This document shows positions 26,947 to 35,908 of a stretch of DNA of 64,000 bases, piece after piece. This DNA comes from Candidatus Woesearchaeota archaeon (GTDB lineage Archaea; Nanobdellota; Nanobdellia; Woesearchaeales; JACJVV01), in assembly GCA_020637495.1 (NCBI GenBank), contig JACJVV010000001.1:186001-250000 (forward strand), in the 5' to 3' direction. Made by a program: the position numbers and the translations under genes. The notes below the pieces were generated by a model. The model saw nothing but the letters and a program-made list of their open reading frames with translations. It made no database searches and had not been told where the DNA came from. How positions within the stretch are numbered: the stretch's first letter is position 1; each line of letters opens with the position of its first letter.

Positions 26947-27414
26947 TCAGTTCCCTGTCGTGAAATAAGGGACACCTAGATTCTCATAGACCATCTGTCT
27001 TTCTGAAAATAGCGTATGGTATGGTTGCTCACCATAACATTCTCTATAATATCCTTCTGAGTTCATCAGGTCTCTGCTATTGATACCATCTTTTAATATC
27101 ACCCTTTTGCATGAGGCACTATTATCCTCGATTTTAGCAAGATGTTTTGAGAGCCTATATACAGTATCATATTTGATCTTGTCAGAAAGCTTCACATAGC
27201 TTCTGGTAGGAGTTCTAGTCTCACCATATGTATTACAATCATCCTGCTCAGCAATCTGAGAAGGAGCATCTGCATCTGAAATAGTTTGGTACACCGCCCC
27301 AACATGATATAATGATATCTGATTATTAGGGTAATTCTCAATAGCAACTGCTGAAACTGAGAATACAACTAGCATAAAAAACATCAAACTAGCAAGTAGA
27401 GCATTCTTTTCCAT
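26947..27414 (-). CDS. Small secreted protein, unknown
   Basis: The 155-residue product opens with a signal peptide (MEKNALLASLMFFMLVVFSV, then an Ala-rich cleavage region near residue 25). The mature part is polar with three Cys (DDCNTYG, SASCKRV, YRECYGE), a free odd number, so a disulfide plus one free thiol or a dimer is possible. I do not recognise the family. A good GAGGTGATG ribosome-binding site precedes the ATG. It lies between the glycan locus and the scpB group and is probably exported by Sec. Confidence 0.7.
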   Translation of the reverse strand: MEKNALLASLMFFMLVVFSVSAVAIENYPNNQISLYHVGAVYQTISDADAPSQIAEQDDCNTYGETRTPTRSYVKLSDKIKYDTVYRLSKHLAKIEDNSASCKRVILKDGINSRDLMNSEGYYRECYGEQPYHTLFSERQMVYENLGVPYFTTGN

Positions 27415-27527
27415 CCATCATCACCTCTGAATAATGCTAAATCCGTAGATGATGTTAATAAAGCTTTGGTTGTCGTCATGTGAAGGGTATAAATCTGCAT
27501 CAAAAGAGGGTAAATACCCAGGGAAAT

Positions 27528-27538
27528 CTATATAAATG
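27528..27538 (+). promoter_or_regulatory. TATA box of the unknown gene-scpB operon
   Basis: ctatataaatg is centred 25 bp before the ATG at 27559, giving a probable leaderless transcript that covers the next genes. Confidence 0.6.
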
Positions 27539-27558
27539 CTATCAGAGTGTAGGTTTTC

Positions 27559-28185
27559 ATGGCAAAAAAAGAAGGTAATGAAGGACAAATAACTGAAAAA
27601 AAGAGTGATTCTGAAAGACTTGAAGAAGGACAGATATTGACAAGGATCATATTAGAGATGCTTGGAGGACCAAAAAACCATATAGAGAAGACTATGGTTG
27701 ATTATGTTGAAAGCATAAAAAACCATGCGGACTATGATATCATCAAAGAATATATCTCAGATAGCAATGAGCAAGAGGATAAAAAACTATTTTCATTGTA
27801 TGCAGAGCTTGAGATATGGTTCAAGGATGCCGAAAAACTATTGGCATTCTGTTTTGATAGTCTACCTTCAAGCATAGAGATAATCGAACCAGAGGAATTC
27901 AAGTTCAAGTCAAATCAATTTGCTGGATTGCTCAATGACCTTCAGGCAAAACTGCATTTCCTTGACATGTCGCTCAAGAACCATAAAGCAGACAAGACAG
28001 CTGCAGCACATACATTCAAGACACTGACTGAGAATTTCATAGGTTATTGCCTCAAGAATGGAATGAATGACGCAAAGGGAATTGCAAAAACAATAGGTAT
28101 CGCTGAAGACAAGACTATAAAGATGCTGGATGATCTTGCATCAAAGAGCATCATCAAAAAAGATAACAATAAATATTCTTTGTGA
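27559..28185 (+). CDS. Unknown helical protein with C-terminal wHTH, coupled to scpB
   Basis: A 208-residue mainly helical protein. The first 25 residues are charged; residues 25-150 form helices of unknown fold; the last 60 (FIGYCLKNGMNDAKGIAKTI, then DDLASKSIIKKDNNKYSL) look like a winged helix. It ends one base before the scpB ATG. ScpA is the usual partner of ScpB, but the kleisin features of ScpA are not evident here. A role as a ScpB partner in chromosome segregation is a guess from position. Confidence 0.72.
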   Translation: MAKKEGNEGQITEKKSDSERLEEGQILTRIILEMLGGPKNHIEKTMVDYVESIKNHADYDIIKEYISDSNEQEDKKLFSLYAELEIWFKDAEKLLAFCFDSLPSSIEIIEPEEFKFKSNQFAGLLNDLQAKLHFLDMSLKNHKADKTAAAHTFKTLTENFIGYCLKNGMNDAKGIAKTIGIAEDKTIKMLDDLASKSIIKKDNNKYSL

Positions 28186-28186
28186 G

Positions 28187-29554
28187 ATGGATGAGATACT
28201 AAGAAAAAAGATTGAAGCCATACTTTTCTCTATTGGGAAGAAGATCCATATAGATGAACTCCTCAGAATGATAAAGGAGAAGGACAAAGCAAAAGTGGTT
28301 ACTTGTCTTATCGAGCTCAAGCAGAAATACAATGATAGTGAAGAGAATTCACTTATGATCCTACAAGATGGAGATTATTGGAAACTTACCATCAAAGACC
28401 AATATATCGATGTGGCAAAAGAGATAGGCGTAGAGACTGAACTCAGCAAGACTGTCATGGAGACTCTTGCAGTGATCGCCTATAAATATCCAATCCTTCA
28501 AAGTGACGTGATAAAGATACGGACAAATAAAGCCTATGATCACATGAAGGAACTAGAAGAATTAGGATACATAATGCGAGAGAGATATGGAAGGACTAAA
28601 AGGATAAAATTGACCCAGAAATTCTTCGAATATTTTGATCTTCCACCAGATAAGTTAAGAGAGAAATTCCATAATGTAGAGGAGATGGAAAAAGTTATCT
28701 CAGATAAGGAGAACCAGATACATGAGATAAATGAGAAGAAGAAAGAGCTTATTGAACAACAAGATAGGGAGTCAAAAGCCCTTGAAGGAAGGAATATCTA
28801 CATGGAGAACCTAGGGCCGACAGAAGTCATAAGGCATGATGAGAATGGGATAGATGTCATTGAGGGTGAAAAATTAGGCCAATTAGAAGTGTTCGAAGAG
28901 CTCAATGTTCCAAAGAATGATATTAATACTGAGGAAGAAGAGAGAGAAGAAAAAGAGACACCTAGATTAGAGGTAGTAGATGAGGACCAAGTAGGAATAG
29001 TAAGGAGTGAAGAAGATGAGGATGTAGAGAAAAAAGAAACATCTGAAGATGATGGAAACGATGAGTCGATCAAATCTGAAGAGGGTGCCAGTCATGATAT
29101 TGACACAGAAAATATAGATAATGATCAAGGAAATGAAAATGACATACAGGATGAAGGTACCCCTAATGAGCATGCGAAACCAGACATATCCAATATTGAC
29201 GAGAATATGAGTAATCTTGAATCAATCCAGAAAGAGCATGCTGCAAATGAACATGAAGAAGAGATCTCAAAAATACAGGATGCAAAAGATAATATGAACT
29301 CAGGCAGAGAAATCAACCATGATGAGAATGTAGTGAAGAGTAAAGAGGAAGATAAAGAGGAAGATGTCAAAATCGAAAGCAGGGACTACAACATCCACAG
29401 AAAAAAAGAAGAGCTAGACGAAGATAAGCTTTTCAACATGGAAGGTATCCCAAAGGAGATAATGGATAAGATAGAGGAGAGAGCTGAAGAGATAGTCCAT
29501 GGTGATGAGGAGAAAGGATTTGAAGAGCCTTTAGATAAATCTTCTGAAGATTGA
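28187..29554 (+). CDS. scpB: Segregation and condensation protein ScpB with long acidic tail
   Basis: Residues 1-165 match ScpB: two winged helices with RKKIEAILFSIGKKIHIDEL, then MILQDGDYWKL and the highly typical TVMETLAVIAYKYPILQSDV. Residues 190-455 are a Glu/Asp/Lys-rich, low-complexity, probably disordered tail. Bacterial ScpB is about 200 residues, so the tail more than doubles the protein. It would act with an SMC-kleisin complex on the chromosome; neither SMC nor ScpA is in the window. ATG 28187 is preferred over the frame open from 28130, because that would overlap the upstream gene. Confidence 0.85.
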   Translation: MDEILRKKIEAILFSIGKKIHIDELLRMIKEKDKAKVVTCLIELKQKYNDSEENSLMILQDGDYWKLTIKDQYIDVAKEIGVETELSKTVMETLAVIAYKYPILQSDVIKIRTNKAYDHMKELEELGYIMRERYGRTKRIKLTQKFFEYFDLPPDKLREKFHNVEEMEKVISDKENQIHEINEKKKELIEQQDRESKALEGRNIYMENLGPTEVIRHDENGIDVIEGEKLGQLEVFEELNVPKNDINTEEEEREEKETPRLEVVDEDQVGIVRSEEDEDVEKKETSEDDGNDESIKSEEGASHDIDTENIDNDQGNENDIQDEGTPNEHAKPDISNIDENMSNLESIQKEHAANEHEEEISKIQDAKDNMNSGREINHDENVVKSKEEDKEEDVKIESRDYNIHRKKEELDEDKLFNMEGIPKEIMDKIEERAEEIVHGDEEKGFEEPLDKSSED

Positions 29555-29558
29555 AAAA

Positions 29559-29720
29559 ATGGTTACAAAATATTTCTTAGTCAGATGCAAGAAATGCAAC
29601 AATAGCATGAAATACATGACTTCTGGACCAAATGATGAGTTATCAAAAAAGACAAAAAGATGCGTCTATTGCGGACATACATTTAGAGTGAAAGAGGGCA
29701 TTATCAAAGAGATCAAATAA
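29559..29720 (+). CDS. Small zinc-ribbon protein
   Basis: A 53-residue protein beginning MVTKYFLVRCKKCNNSM, with a second pair RCVYCGHTF. The two CxxC knuckles 22 residues apart form a zinc ribbon. Small proteins of this kind are common in archaea and usually lack a known job; nucleic-acid or ribosome binding is possible. It starts four bases after the scpB stop, so it is probably in the same transcript. Confidence 0.8.
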   Translation: MVTKYFLVRCKKCNNSMKYMTSGPNDELSKKTKRCVYCGHTFRVKEGIIKEIK

Positions 29721-29757
29721 AGCATAAAAGTTGATCTTTTAAATACACTATCACCAA

Positions 29758-29769
29758 AACATATATAAA
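29758..29769 (+). promoter_or_regulatory. TATA box upstream of gyrA with long leader
   Basis: acatatataaag would place the RNA start near 29793, leaving about 110 nt before the gyrA ATG. In that leader TGACC and GGTCA (29801-29819 region) can pair. A GGTGA followed at once by an ATG opens a very short frame that stops after eight codons. Confidence 0.5.
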
Positions 29770-29903
29770 GGGACCAGGATACTATTTTCTAGACGGTGAA
29801 TGACCTTTTTCTGGGGTCACTTTTGAAGCCATAAAACAACAAAAAAATAGACTGAATCTTAGGTTCAAGAAGGCATACAAAATAAAGAAAAATAAAGGAA
29901 AGA

Positions 29904-32486
29904 ATGAGCGAAGACATAGAAGAAAAGACAGCTGATGATGCTGAGAATATAATCCCCAAAGAGATAGAAGAGGATATGAAAGAGGCATATCTAAATTATG
30001 CCATGTCCTCAATCATAGGCAGGGCCTTGCCTGATATAAGGGATGGTCTAAAACCAGTACATAGAAGGATCCTTTATGCCATGCACGATATGGGAATGGC
30101 GCATAACAAGCCATTCAGGAAGAGTGCAAGGATTGTAGGAGAAGTATTAGGTAAATATCATCCACATGGAGATAGTGCAGTATATGATAGCATGGTGAGA
30201 ATGGTCCAGGATTTTGCATTGAGATATCCGTTGATAGATGGTCAAGGTAATTTTGGCAGCATAGATGGCGATAATGCTGCAGCGATGCGTTATACTGAAG
30301 CTAGGATGAAGAATGTAGGAGAAGAGCTGCTTAAGGATATAGAGAAAAAAACAGTCACATTCAGGGATAACTTTGATAATAGCCTAAAAGAACCCACTGT
30401 CCTGCCTTCTGCATTCCCTAACTTGCTAGTCAATGGAAGCACCGGTATTGCTGTAGGGATGGCAACAAACATCCCACCTCATAATATGTCAGAGATATGC
30501 GATGCTGTGATCATGACAATAAAGAAGCCCGATGTTGATGCTTCAGATTTGATGAAAGTAGTAAAAGGACCAGATTTTCCAACTGGTGGTATGATACTTG
30601 GAGAAACAGGCATTAAGAACGCATATCATTATGGACGTGGAAAAGTCAAGGTAAGAGCCAAGATAGAGATTGAGGAAACTCAGAAAAGAAGAGCATTAAT
30701 AGTCGAGGAAATCCCATATCAAGTAAACAAAAGCCTGCTTCTTGAACAGATTGCTGACCTTGTAAAAGAGAAAAAAGTTTTAGGCATTGATGATCTCCGT
30801 GATGAGTCAGATAAAAAAGGAATGAGAGTAGTCATAGAACTGAAAAAAGATGCAAATGAGGAAGTGATAAAGAACCAGCTATTCAAATATACTAATCTGC
30901 AGGTGACATTCGGGATAATAAATCTTGCAATAGTCAACAATGAACCGAAGATATTGAGCCTTAAGGGCATGATAAGCCATTATATCAAACATCGAAAGAT
31001 AATAGTCACAAGAAGAACACAATTTGATCTGGAGAAGGCTGAGGAAAAAGCCCATATCCTAGAAGGATTGATAATAGCATTGAATGATATCGACGCTGCT
31101 ATTGAACTCATCAAGAAAGCTGGATCTGCGCAGGATGCAAGAGAAGGCTTGATGAAGAAGTATAGCATCACTGAGAAACAGGCAACAGCAATACTTGATA
31201 TGAAACTCCAGAGGCTGACATCACTTGAACAGGATAAGATAAGGGATGAACATTCGAAACTCATGGAGCTTATCAAGAGCTTAAAAGAGATACTTGCAAG
31301 CGAGCAGAGGATAATGGATATCATCGTAAATGAGCTTGAAGATCTGAAGCAGAGATATGGTGATGGAAGAAGGACACAGATCGTCCAGGGACTAGAGAGT
31401 GATGAGGATATCGACATAGAGGATCTGATAGACAAGGAAGAGATGGTCATCACAATAACAAATAGCGGATATATCAAAAGAATCGCTTTAAGCACATACA
31501 AACAGCAGAAACGTGGCGGAAAAGGAATAATCGCTACAGGGACAAAGGCTGAGGATGAAGTCAATGATGTATTCGTTGCAAATACGCATGATTACATCCT
31601 ATTTTTCACGGATAAAGGAACTGTCCAATGGAAGAAAGTCTATCAGCTCCCTGAGGCATCAAGAGTTGCAAAAGGCACATCAATCGCAAATCTCCTTGAG
31701 CTTGACAAAGATACAAATATCTCATCATACATACCTATCTCAGAATTCAAAGAAGATCATTATTTAGTAATGGTCACAAAGCAGGGAATCGTGAAGAAGA
31801 CAAACTTATCTGCATACTCAAAACCAAGGAAAGGAGGCATAATCGCTATAAACCTGACAGATGGAGATGAGTTGATAGATGTATTGCTTACCGATGGTAA
31901 TAGGCAGATCCTCATAGCGACTGCAAATGGTATGGCTGTAAAATTCAACGAGGCAGATGTCAGGGCAGTAGGCAGGAATTCCATAGGAGTAAGAGGTATA
32001 AAACTTAAAGGCGATGATGGAGTGATAGGGGCAGTAATCGCAAGAGAGCATCTATCATTACTTACTGTTACTGAGAATGGTTATGGAAAAAGAACAAAGA
32101 TAAGAGATTATAGATTAATTAACAGGGGTGGAAGCGGTGTCATCAACATAATAACAAATGACAGGAACGGGAAAGTTGTTTCCATCAAGGAAGTTGATGA
32201 CGATAATGACATATTATTCATATCAAGACATGGTATTGCCATAAGAATCCCTGCAAAGGATGTTTCAGTCATAGGAAGGAATACTCAAGGCATGAGATTG
32301 ATGAAATTGAAGAGTGAAGATGATAAGGTTGTTGGCGCTACAAAGATAGTCTCTGAAAAAGAGGAAGAACAAGCACTAGTCAGGGGAGAAGCTGAGAAAA
32401 AAGAGAAGATTGAAGAGATAGAGAATAAATTGGAACAAGAGAGCACAGACCTTGTTAATGACATGGATTTTGTAGATAAGGATTGA
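29904..32486 (+). CDS. gyrA: DNA gyrase subunit A
   Basis: The cutting-resealing subunit of type IIA topoisomerase, which introduces negative supercoils with GyrB. The 860-residue protein has the winged-helix domain IGRALPDIRDGLKPVHRRIL, the catalytic Tyr in AAAMRYTEARM, and a C-terminal six-blade beta-pinwheel. The gyrase-specific GyrA box is present as QKRGGKG, which argues for gyrase and not topoisomerase IV. The C-terminal 40 residues are acidic. gyrB is not in the window. An ataaaggaaag ribosome-binding region precedes the ATG. Gyrase in archaea is generally thought to be of bacterial origin. Confidence 0.97.
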   Translation: MSEDIEEKTADDAENIIPKEIEEDMKEAYLNYAMSSIIGRALPDIRDGLKPVHRRILYAMHDMGMAHNKPFRKSARIVGEVLGKYHPHGDSAVYDSMVRMVQDFALRYPLIDGQGNFGSIDGDNAAAMRYTEARMKNVGEELLKDIEKKTVTFRDNFDNSLKEPTVLPSAFPNLLVNGSTGIAVGMATNIPPHNMSEICDAVIMTIKKPDVDASDLMKVVKGPDFPTGGMILGETGIKNAYHYGRGKVKVRAKIEIEETQKRRALIVEEIPYQVNKSLLLEQIADLVKEKKVLGIDDLRDESDKKGMRVVIELKKDANEEVIKNQLFKYTNLQVTFGIINLAIVNNEPKILSLKGMISHYIKHRKIIVTRRTQFDLEKAEEKAHILEGLIIALNDIDAAIELIKKAGSAQDAREGLMKKYSITEKQATAILDMKLQRLTSLEQDKIRDEHSKLMELIKSLKEILASEQRIMDIIVNELEDLKQRYGDGRRTQIVQGLESDEDIDIEDLIDKEEMVITITNSGYIKRIALSTYKQQKRGGKGIIATGTKAEDEVNDVFVANTHDYILFFTDKGTVQWKKVYQLPEASRVAKGTSIANLLELDKDTNISSYIPISEFKEDHYLVMVTKQGIVKKTNLSAYSKPRKGGIIAINLTDGDELIDVLLTDGNRQILIATANGMAVKFNEADVRAVGRNSIGVRGIKLKGDDGVIGAVIAREHLSLLTVTENGYGKRTKIRDYRLINRGGSGVINIITNDRNGKVVSIKEVDDDNDILFISRHGIAIRIPAKDVSVIGRNTQGMRLMKLKSEDDKVVGATKIVSEKEEEQALVRGEAEKKEKIEEIENKLEQESTDLVNDMDFVDKD

Positions 32487-32508
32487 TCATATTTGTTTTG
32501 AGGTTATT

Positions 32509-33591
32509 ATGGATAAACTGAAATGCATCGGGTTCTGTGGGTTTGGTGTTGAAGATGTCCTTGAAAATGATATCAGGGAGATCCTAGGAAAGAAGGTCAA
32601 GGTAGAGAAGAATGAAAGATGTTGCATCTTCGAAGCTAATAAAGAGGATATCGCAAGATTTGCATTCATGTGTCAGAGTATAGAAAAAGTAGGAGTTCTG
32701 CTCAAAAATGGTGAGATTGGGGACATACCAGAGATAGACGTATCAGACATTAAATTCGACATAAAAACCACTTTCTACGTCGATTGCAGCATAGCAGGAA
32801 CGAAACCTTACAAAAGCAATGATGTAGTCATGAACGTATCAGAACAGATGATGAAAACGACAAAGAAGAAGGCAGTCTACAAAGATGCAGGGATTGAGTA
32901 CAACATTGAGATCATAGGGAATAAATACTTTTTCACAATAAATCTGAGCTCTAAAGAACTCAGCAATAGGGATTACAAGGTATTTGCAAACAAGACCTCG
33001 TTAAGAGGAACTATAGCATATGCATTATGCAGGATGGCTGATATAAAAGATGGTGAGAAGGTACTTGATCCATTCTGCAGAAGCGGTGAGATAGGGATAG
33101 AGCTGATACATAATGTAATAGGGAAATCCGTCAATCATTATGCAAAGGATAAGTTCCTCTTCAGCAAGATTGACTGGGAAGTGAAGCTTGATGATGAGGA
33201 CAAAGACAGCAAGGTCGAAGTAAACCTTTCAGATGCAGGGATGCCTAATATCAAGGCTGCAGAGAAGAATGCAAAGATTGCAGGAGTCAATAAGAAACTC
33301 AATTTCTCAAGAATATTGATTGAGGATCTTGACCTGAAATATGAGAATATAGATAAAATAATAACAAGGCTCCCTACCCCTGGAAAAGAGACAAAGGGCA
33401 AGATACTGCATATATTCAGGCAATTCTTCGAAGTATCTAAAAAGATTTTAAAACCCAAAGGCATTATCCTATGCATTGGCACTAATATTGAGGATGCCAT
33501 AGATATCGCTAAACATAATGATTATGTATTATTGGAAAAAAAGGAGGTGATGCAAGGAAAGGAAGTAATGAGGGTGTATAAATTTGGCTAA
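32509..33591 (+). CDS. THUMP-type RNA methyltransferase-like protein (Trm14/RlmL family), altered active site
   Basis: A 360-residue protein with an N-terminal NFLD/THUMP-like RNA-binding region and a C-terminal Rossmann methyltransferase. LRGTIAYALCRMADIKDG and VLDPFCRSGEIGIELI are the typical family segments. At the place of the catalytic (N/D)PPY motif IV the sequence reads IITRLPTPGKE, so the usual amino-methylating loop is not conserved. It may be inactive, or modify a different position. Its end overlaps the next gene by eight bases. Confidence 0.75.
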   Translation: MDKLKCIGFCGFGVEDVLENDIREILGKKVKVEKNERCCIFEANKEDIARFAFMCQSIEKVGVLLKNGEIGDIPEIDVSDIKFDIKTTFYVDCSIAGTKPYKSNDVVMNVSEQMMKTTKKKAVYKDAGIEYNIEIIGNKYFFTINLSSKELSNRDYKVFANKTSLRGTIAYALCRMADIKDGEKVLDPFCRSGEIGIELIHNVIGKSVNHYAKDKFLFSKIDWEVKLDDEDKDSKVEVNLSDAGMPNIKAAEKNAKIAGVNKKLNFSRILIEDLDLKYENIDKIITRLPTPGKETKGKILHIFRQFFEVSKKILKPKGIILCIGTNIEDAIDIAKHNDYVLLEKKEVMQGKEVMRVYKFG

Positions 33592-35578
33592 GCTAGCATC
33601 AATACTAAAGAAAATAAGATATTATCTAACAGAATTCTCAGCTCCATTAATTGCATCAGGGATGATTGCATGGGGCACATCACATTTTTTCAATCTTAAA
33701 CCTGCAAATGAAGGAAAAACTATTCATGAAATGCGTCAGGCTGGAAGGATAATTAATTATTCCAAATGCATTGATGATTTGTGTGATGAAACGGATGAAC
33801 ATATTCATATATATGAAACAGACCCAATAACAAAAAAAATTACAAAGCTACCTGATTTGATATATACTGGAAAATCTGTAGCAAAACAAGTAGCTGAAAA
33901 AACTGCAAATCCAATCTTGATATTTGGTGGAATAATGCTGCTTTACTCTTACAGGCACAGAAAGAAGAATCCATTCATCCAAGAGAGAAATATTCTTGAA
34001 GATATACAATTATATGCAAGTGATTTAACATATAGCATTCTTGCTATCGGGATGCTGTCTCCTGTTTGGATGCATACTGATGGAGAAGTCAAGATAAAAC
34101 TAATAGTAGGAGGAATAGCTGGAGGAATAGGATATAGTACTAATTATACTATTCCAAGAATGGTCAGAAAAAGAATAAAGTTAGGATACCAAAATTTAGA
34201 TTTTATTACTGCACCTATAAAAAAATTATGGTTATTAGATTCATATAAAAAAGGTGTGAGTGATGCAATAAATGAGAATGATCTAAATAAAGCAGTTAAT
34301 GAAGCATATCAACTTTCTAAATCCCGTAGCTATCTCAACGAAAGGGAGAAAAAATATGCACAATCAATCATGATGAAAACCCACGATATCAGACAAGCAG
34401 TTAAATCACTATACAGGCTTTTTTCATCAACTGAAAATAAGCACCTATTAAATTTGATTGATGCAGTTTCAAGTTTCTCTATAAATTATCAAGTATATCT
34501 AGACATAATGAAAGAGGATATGCCTGATAAAGTTGAATATCAAATTATGAGTTTTGCATTGTGCAGTGATGCCGATAAGAAAGAACAGATTGCTACAGCT
34601 ATCTATAGAGATAGGAAAAATAAAGGAAAACTTATCAATGTTTCAAAACAAACAAAAAATAAAGTCTATCTTATGGATTGTGATAGATTAGGGATGACTT
34701 TTGCAATCAAAGAAGCAGATGTTGATGAACTAAACAATGAAGTTAAGCAGACATTAGCAATTGATCATAACAAAATTATCGAATGTTCTGGTTCTATAGT
34801 TAATATTGAAAATCTTGTACTTATGGAAGAATTCAGACAAGAAAATTTAGGGTTATTGTGGTATTCTTTTGTTCAAGGTGTAAGTGGAAGTGATTATTTA
34901 CATAGTAATGATCTAGATAGGGGAGTTTCTATTTTAAGGAATATATTGAGATTAAATGGCATTGTTTCAAAATATGGTATTGATCAAGAGGAAGAAAATA
35001 TTGAAGGAAAAATAAGAAGAGATATAGATAACAGCATGTTTTCTGAAAGACATAAAGGGATTTTTCATGATTCAGTTGGGTTCCTGACAAAATATGCACA
35101 CATATTGCCATTACAGTATGATAGAGATGGAAATCCAGATAACCAAATAATAACAGGGGAAAAGATAACACTTATTGATCTTGACAAGCGTAAGAAAAGC
35201 AATATCGCATACTCTGCTGTAAAGACACTAGAGCAAGATACAGTCTTGCCATATGATGAAAGAGGATGGGAAATAAGAAATAGATTAATACCATATTATA
35301 TTGAATCTGCTGGATTTGAAGGAAAGATGCATGATAGGGAACTTTTATGCAATCATCATACGGCTGTTCCATTGAAAGCTATAAGTTATTCAGCTTTTGC
35401 TAAAGACAAAGAAGGCAGAATGCAAACAATTCTAAGATTTTGCCAAAGTGCTGAATTTGCGTTAGCTAAAATGCTCCAGGATTTCAGGAGCTTTTATTCA
35501 GATCAAGAGATAATGCAAGCTCAAGCTGTAAGAGAAGTATTTAAAGAACATTTGGCTGGTTCTCAACAAACTATATAA
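33584..35578 (+). CDS. Membrane protein with a putative phosphotransferase (kinase-like) domain
   Basis: A 664-residue protein I do not recognise as a named family. Four hydrophobic segments lie near residues 17-36, 109-122, 147-163 and 171-187, then a helical region (220-345). The C-terminal half has kinase-fold hallmarks: MTFAIKEAD with Lys376, a YDRDGNPDNQII catalytic-loop-like segment (D515, N520), and LIDLD (D532/D534) as the metal-binding Asp. This order matches aminoglycoside-phosphotransferase/choline-kinase-like enzymes. Start is TTG 33584 with an agggtg site eight bases before; ATG 33662 is an alternative but cuts TM1. Substrate unknown. Confidence 0.65.
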   Translation: MAKLASILKKIRYYLTEFSAPLIASGMIAWGTSHFFNLKPANEGKTIHEMRQAGRIINYSKCIDDLCDETDEHIHIYETDPITKKITKLPDLIYTGKSVAKQVAEKTANPILIFGGIMLLYSYRHRKKNPFIQERNILEDIQLYASDLTYSILAIGMLSPVWMHTDGEVKIKLIVGGIAGGIGYSTNYTIPRMVRKRIKLGYQNLDFITAPIKKLWLLDSYKKGVSDAINENDLNKAVNEAYQLSKSRSYLNEREKKYAQSIMMKTHDIRQAVKSLYRLFSSTENKHLLNLIDAVSSFSINYQVYLDIMKEDMPDKVEYQIMSFALCSDADKKEQIATAIYRDRKNKGKLINVSKQTKNKVYLMDCDRLGMTFAIKEADVDELNNEVKQTLAIDHNKIIECSGSIVNIENLVLMEEFRQENLGLLWYSFVQGVSGSDYLHSNDLDRGVSILRNILRLNGIVSKYGIDQEEENIEGKIRRDIDNSMFSERHKGIFHDSVGFLTKYAHILPLQYDRDGNPDNQIITGEKITLIDLDKRKKSNIAYSAVKTLEQDTVLPYDERGWEIRNRLIPYYIESAGFEGKMHDRELLCNHHTAVPLKAISYSAFAKDKEGRMQTILRFCQSAEFALAKMLQDFRSFYSDQEIMQAQAVREVFKEHLAGSQQTI

Positions 35579-35580
35579 AT
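35571..35580 (+). promoter_or_regulatory. TATA box of the gat operon
   Basis: ctatataaat overlaps the stop codon of the preceding gene and lies about 25 bp before ATG 35602, which implies a leaderless gatC mRNA. Confidence 0.6.
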
Positions 35581-35601
35581 GAAATATTGATTTCTCTGTA
35601 T

Positions 35602-35886
35602 ATGGAAGTTGATAAGGAATTACTGGAAAAAGTAGCATCTGTAGCAAGATTAAAGCTTACTGATAAGGAGATCGATAAGTTTGCGCCTCAGATGAAAGAG
35701 ATATTGGATTTCTTCGGGAAATTGCAAGAAGTAGATACTGAAGGAATAAGACCAAGTTTCCAGCCTATTGAGATAAAGAACAGGCTACGTGAAGATGTAA
35801 TTGTAAATTCGTTAAGCCAGGAAGATGCATTAAGAAATTCTTCTCTAAAGAAGGATGGTTATTTCAAAGGACCTAAAGCTGTTTGA
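35602..35886 (+). CDS. gatC: Aspartyl/glutamyl-tRNA amidotransferase subunit C
   Basis: Small scaffold subunit (94 residues) that wraps the GatA-GatB interface. It has the typical VASVARLKLTDKEIDKFAPQ start, the KLQEVDTEGIRPSFQPI centre and LREDVIVNSLSQEDALRN. The ATG at 35602 fits the TATA spacing; the frame open from 35587 would start before the transcript. First gene of gatC-gatA-GNAT-gatB. Confidence 0.94.
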   Translation: MEVDKELLEKVASVARLKLTDKEIDKFAPQMKEILDFFGKLQEVDTEGIRPSFQPIEIKNRLREDVIVNSLSQEDALRNSSLKKDGYFKGPKAV

Positions 35887-35908
35887 CTAAAATATATCAA
35901 AGGATAAA

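Noticed and set aside
28798..29370. Ser-rich minus-strand frames opposite the scpB tail
   Set aside because: They are the complement of the GAA/GAT-rich acidic tail and have no start signals.
29797..29825. Short frame after GGTGA in the gyrA leader as a gene
   Set aside because: Only eight codons; kept as a possible leader element, not as a gene.
30980..31564. 194-codon minus-strand frame inside gyrA
   Set aside because: Antisense to gyrA; Ser/Ile-rich shadow typical of this codon usage.
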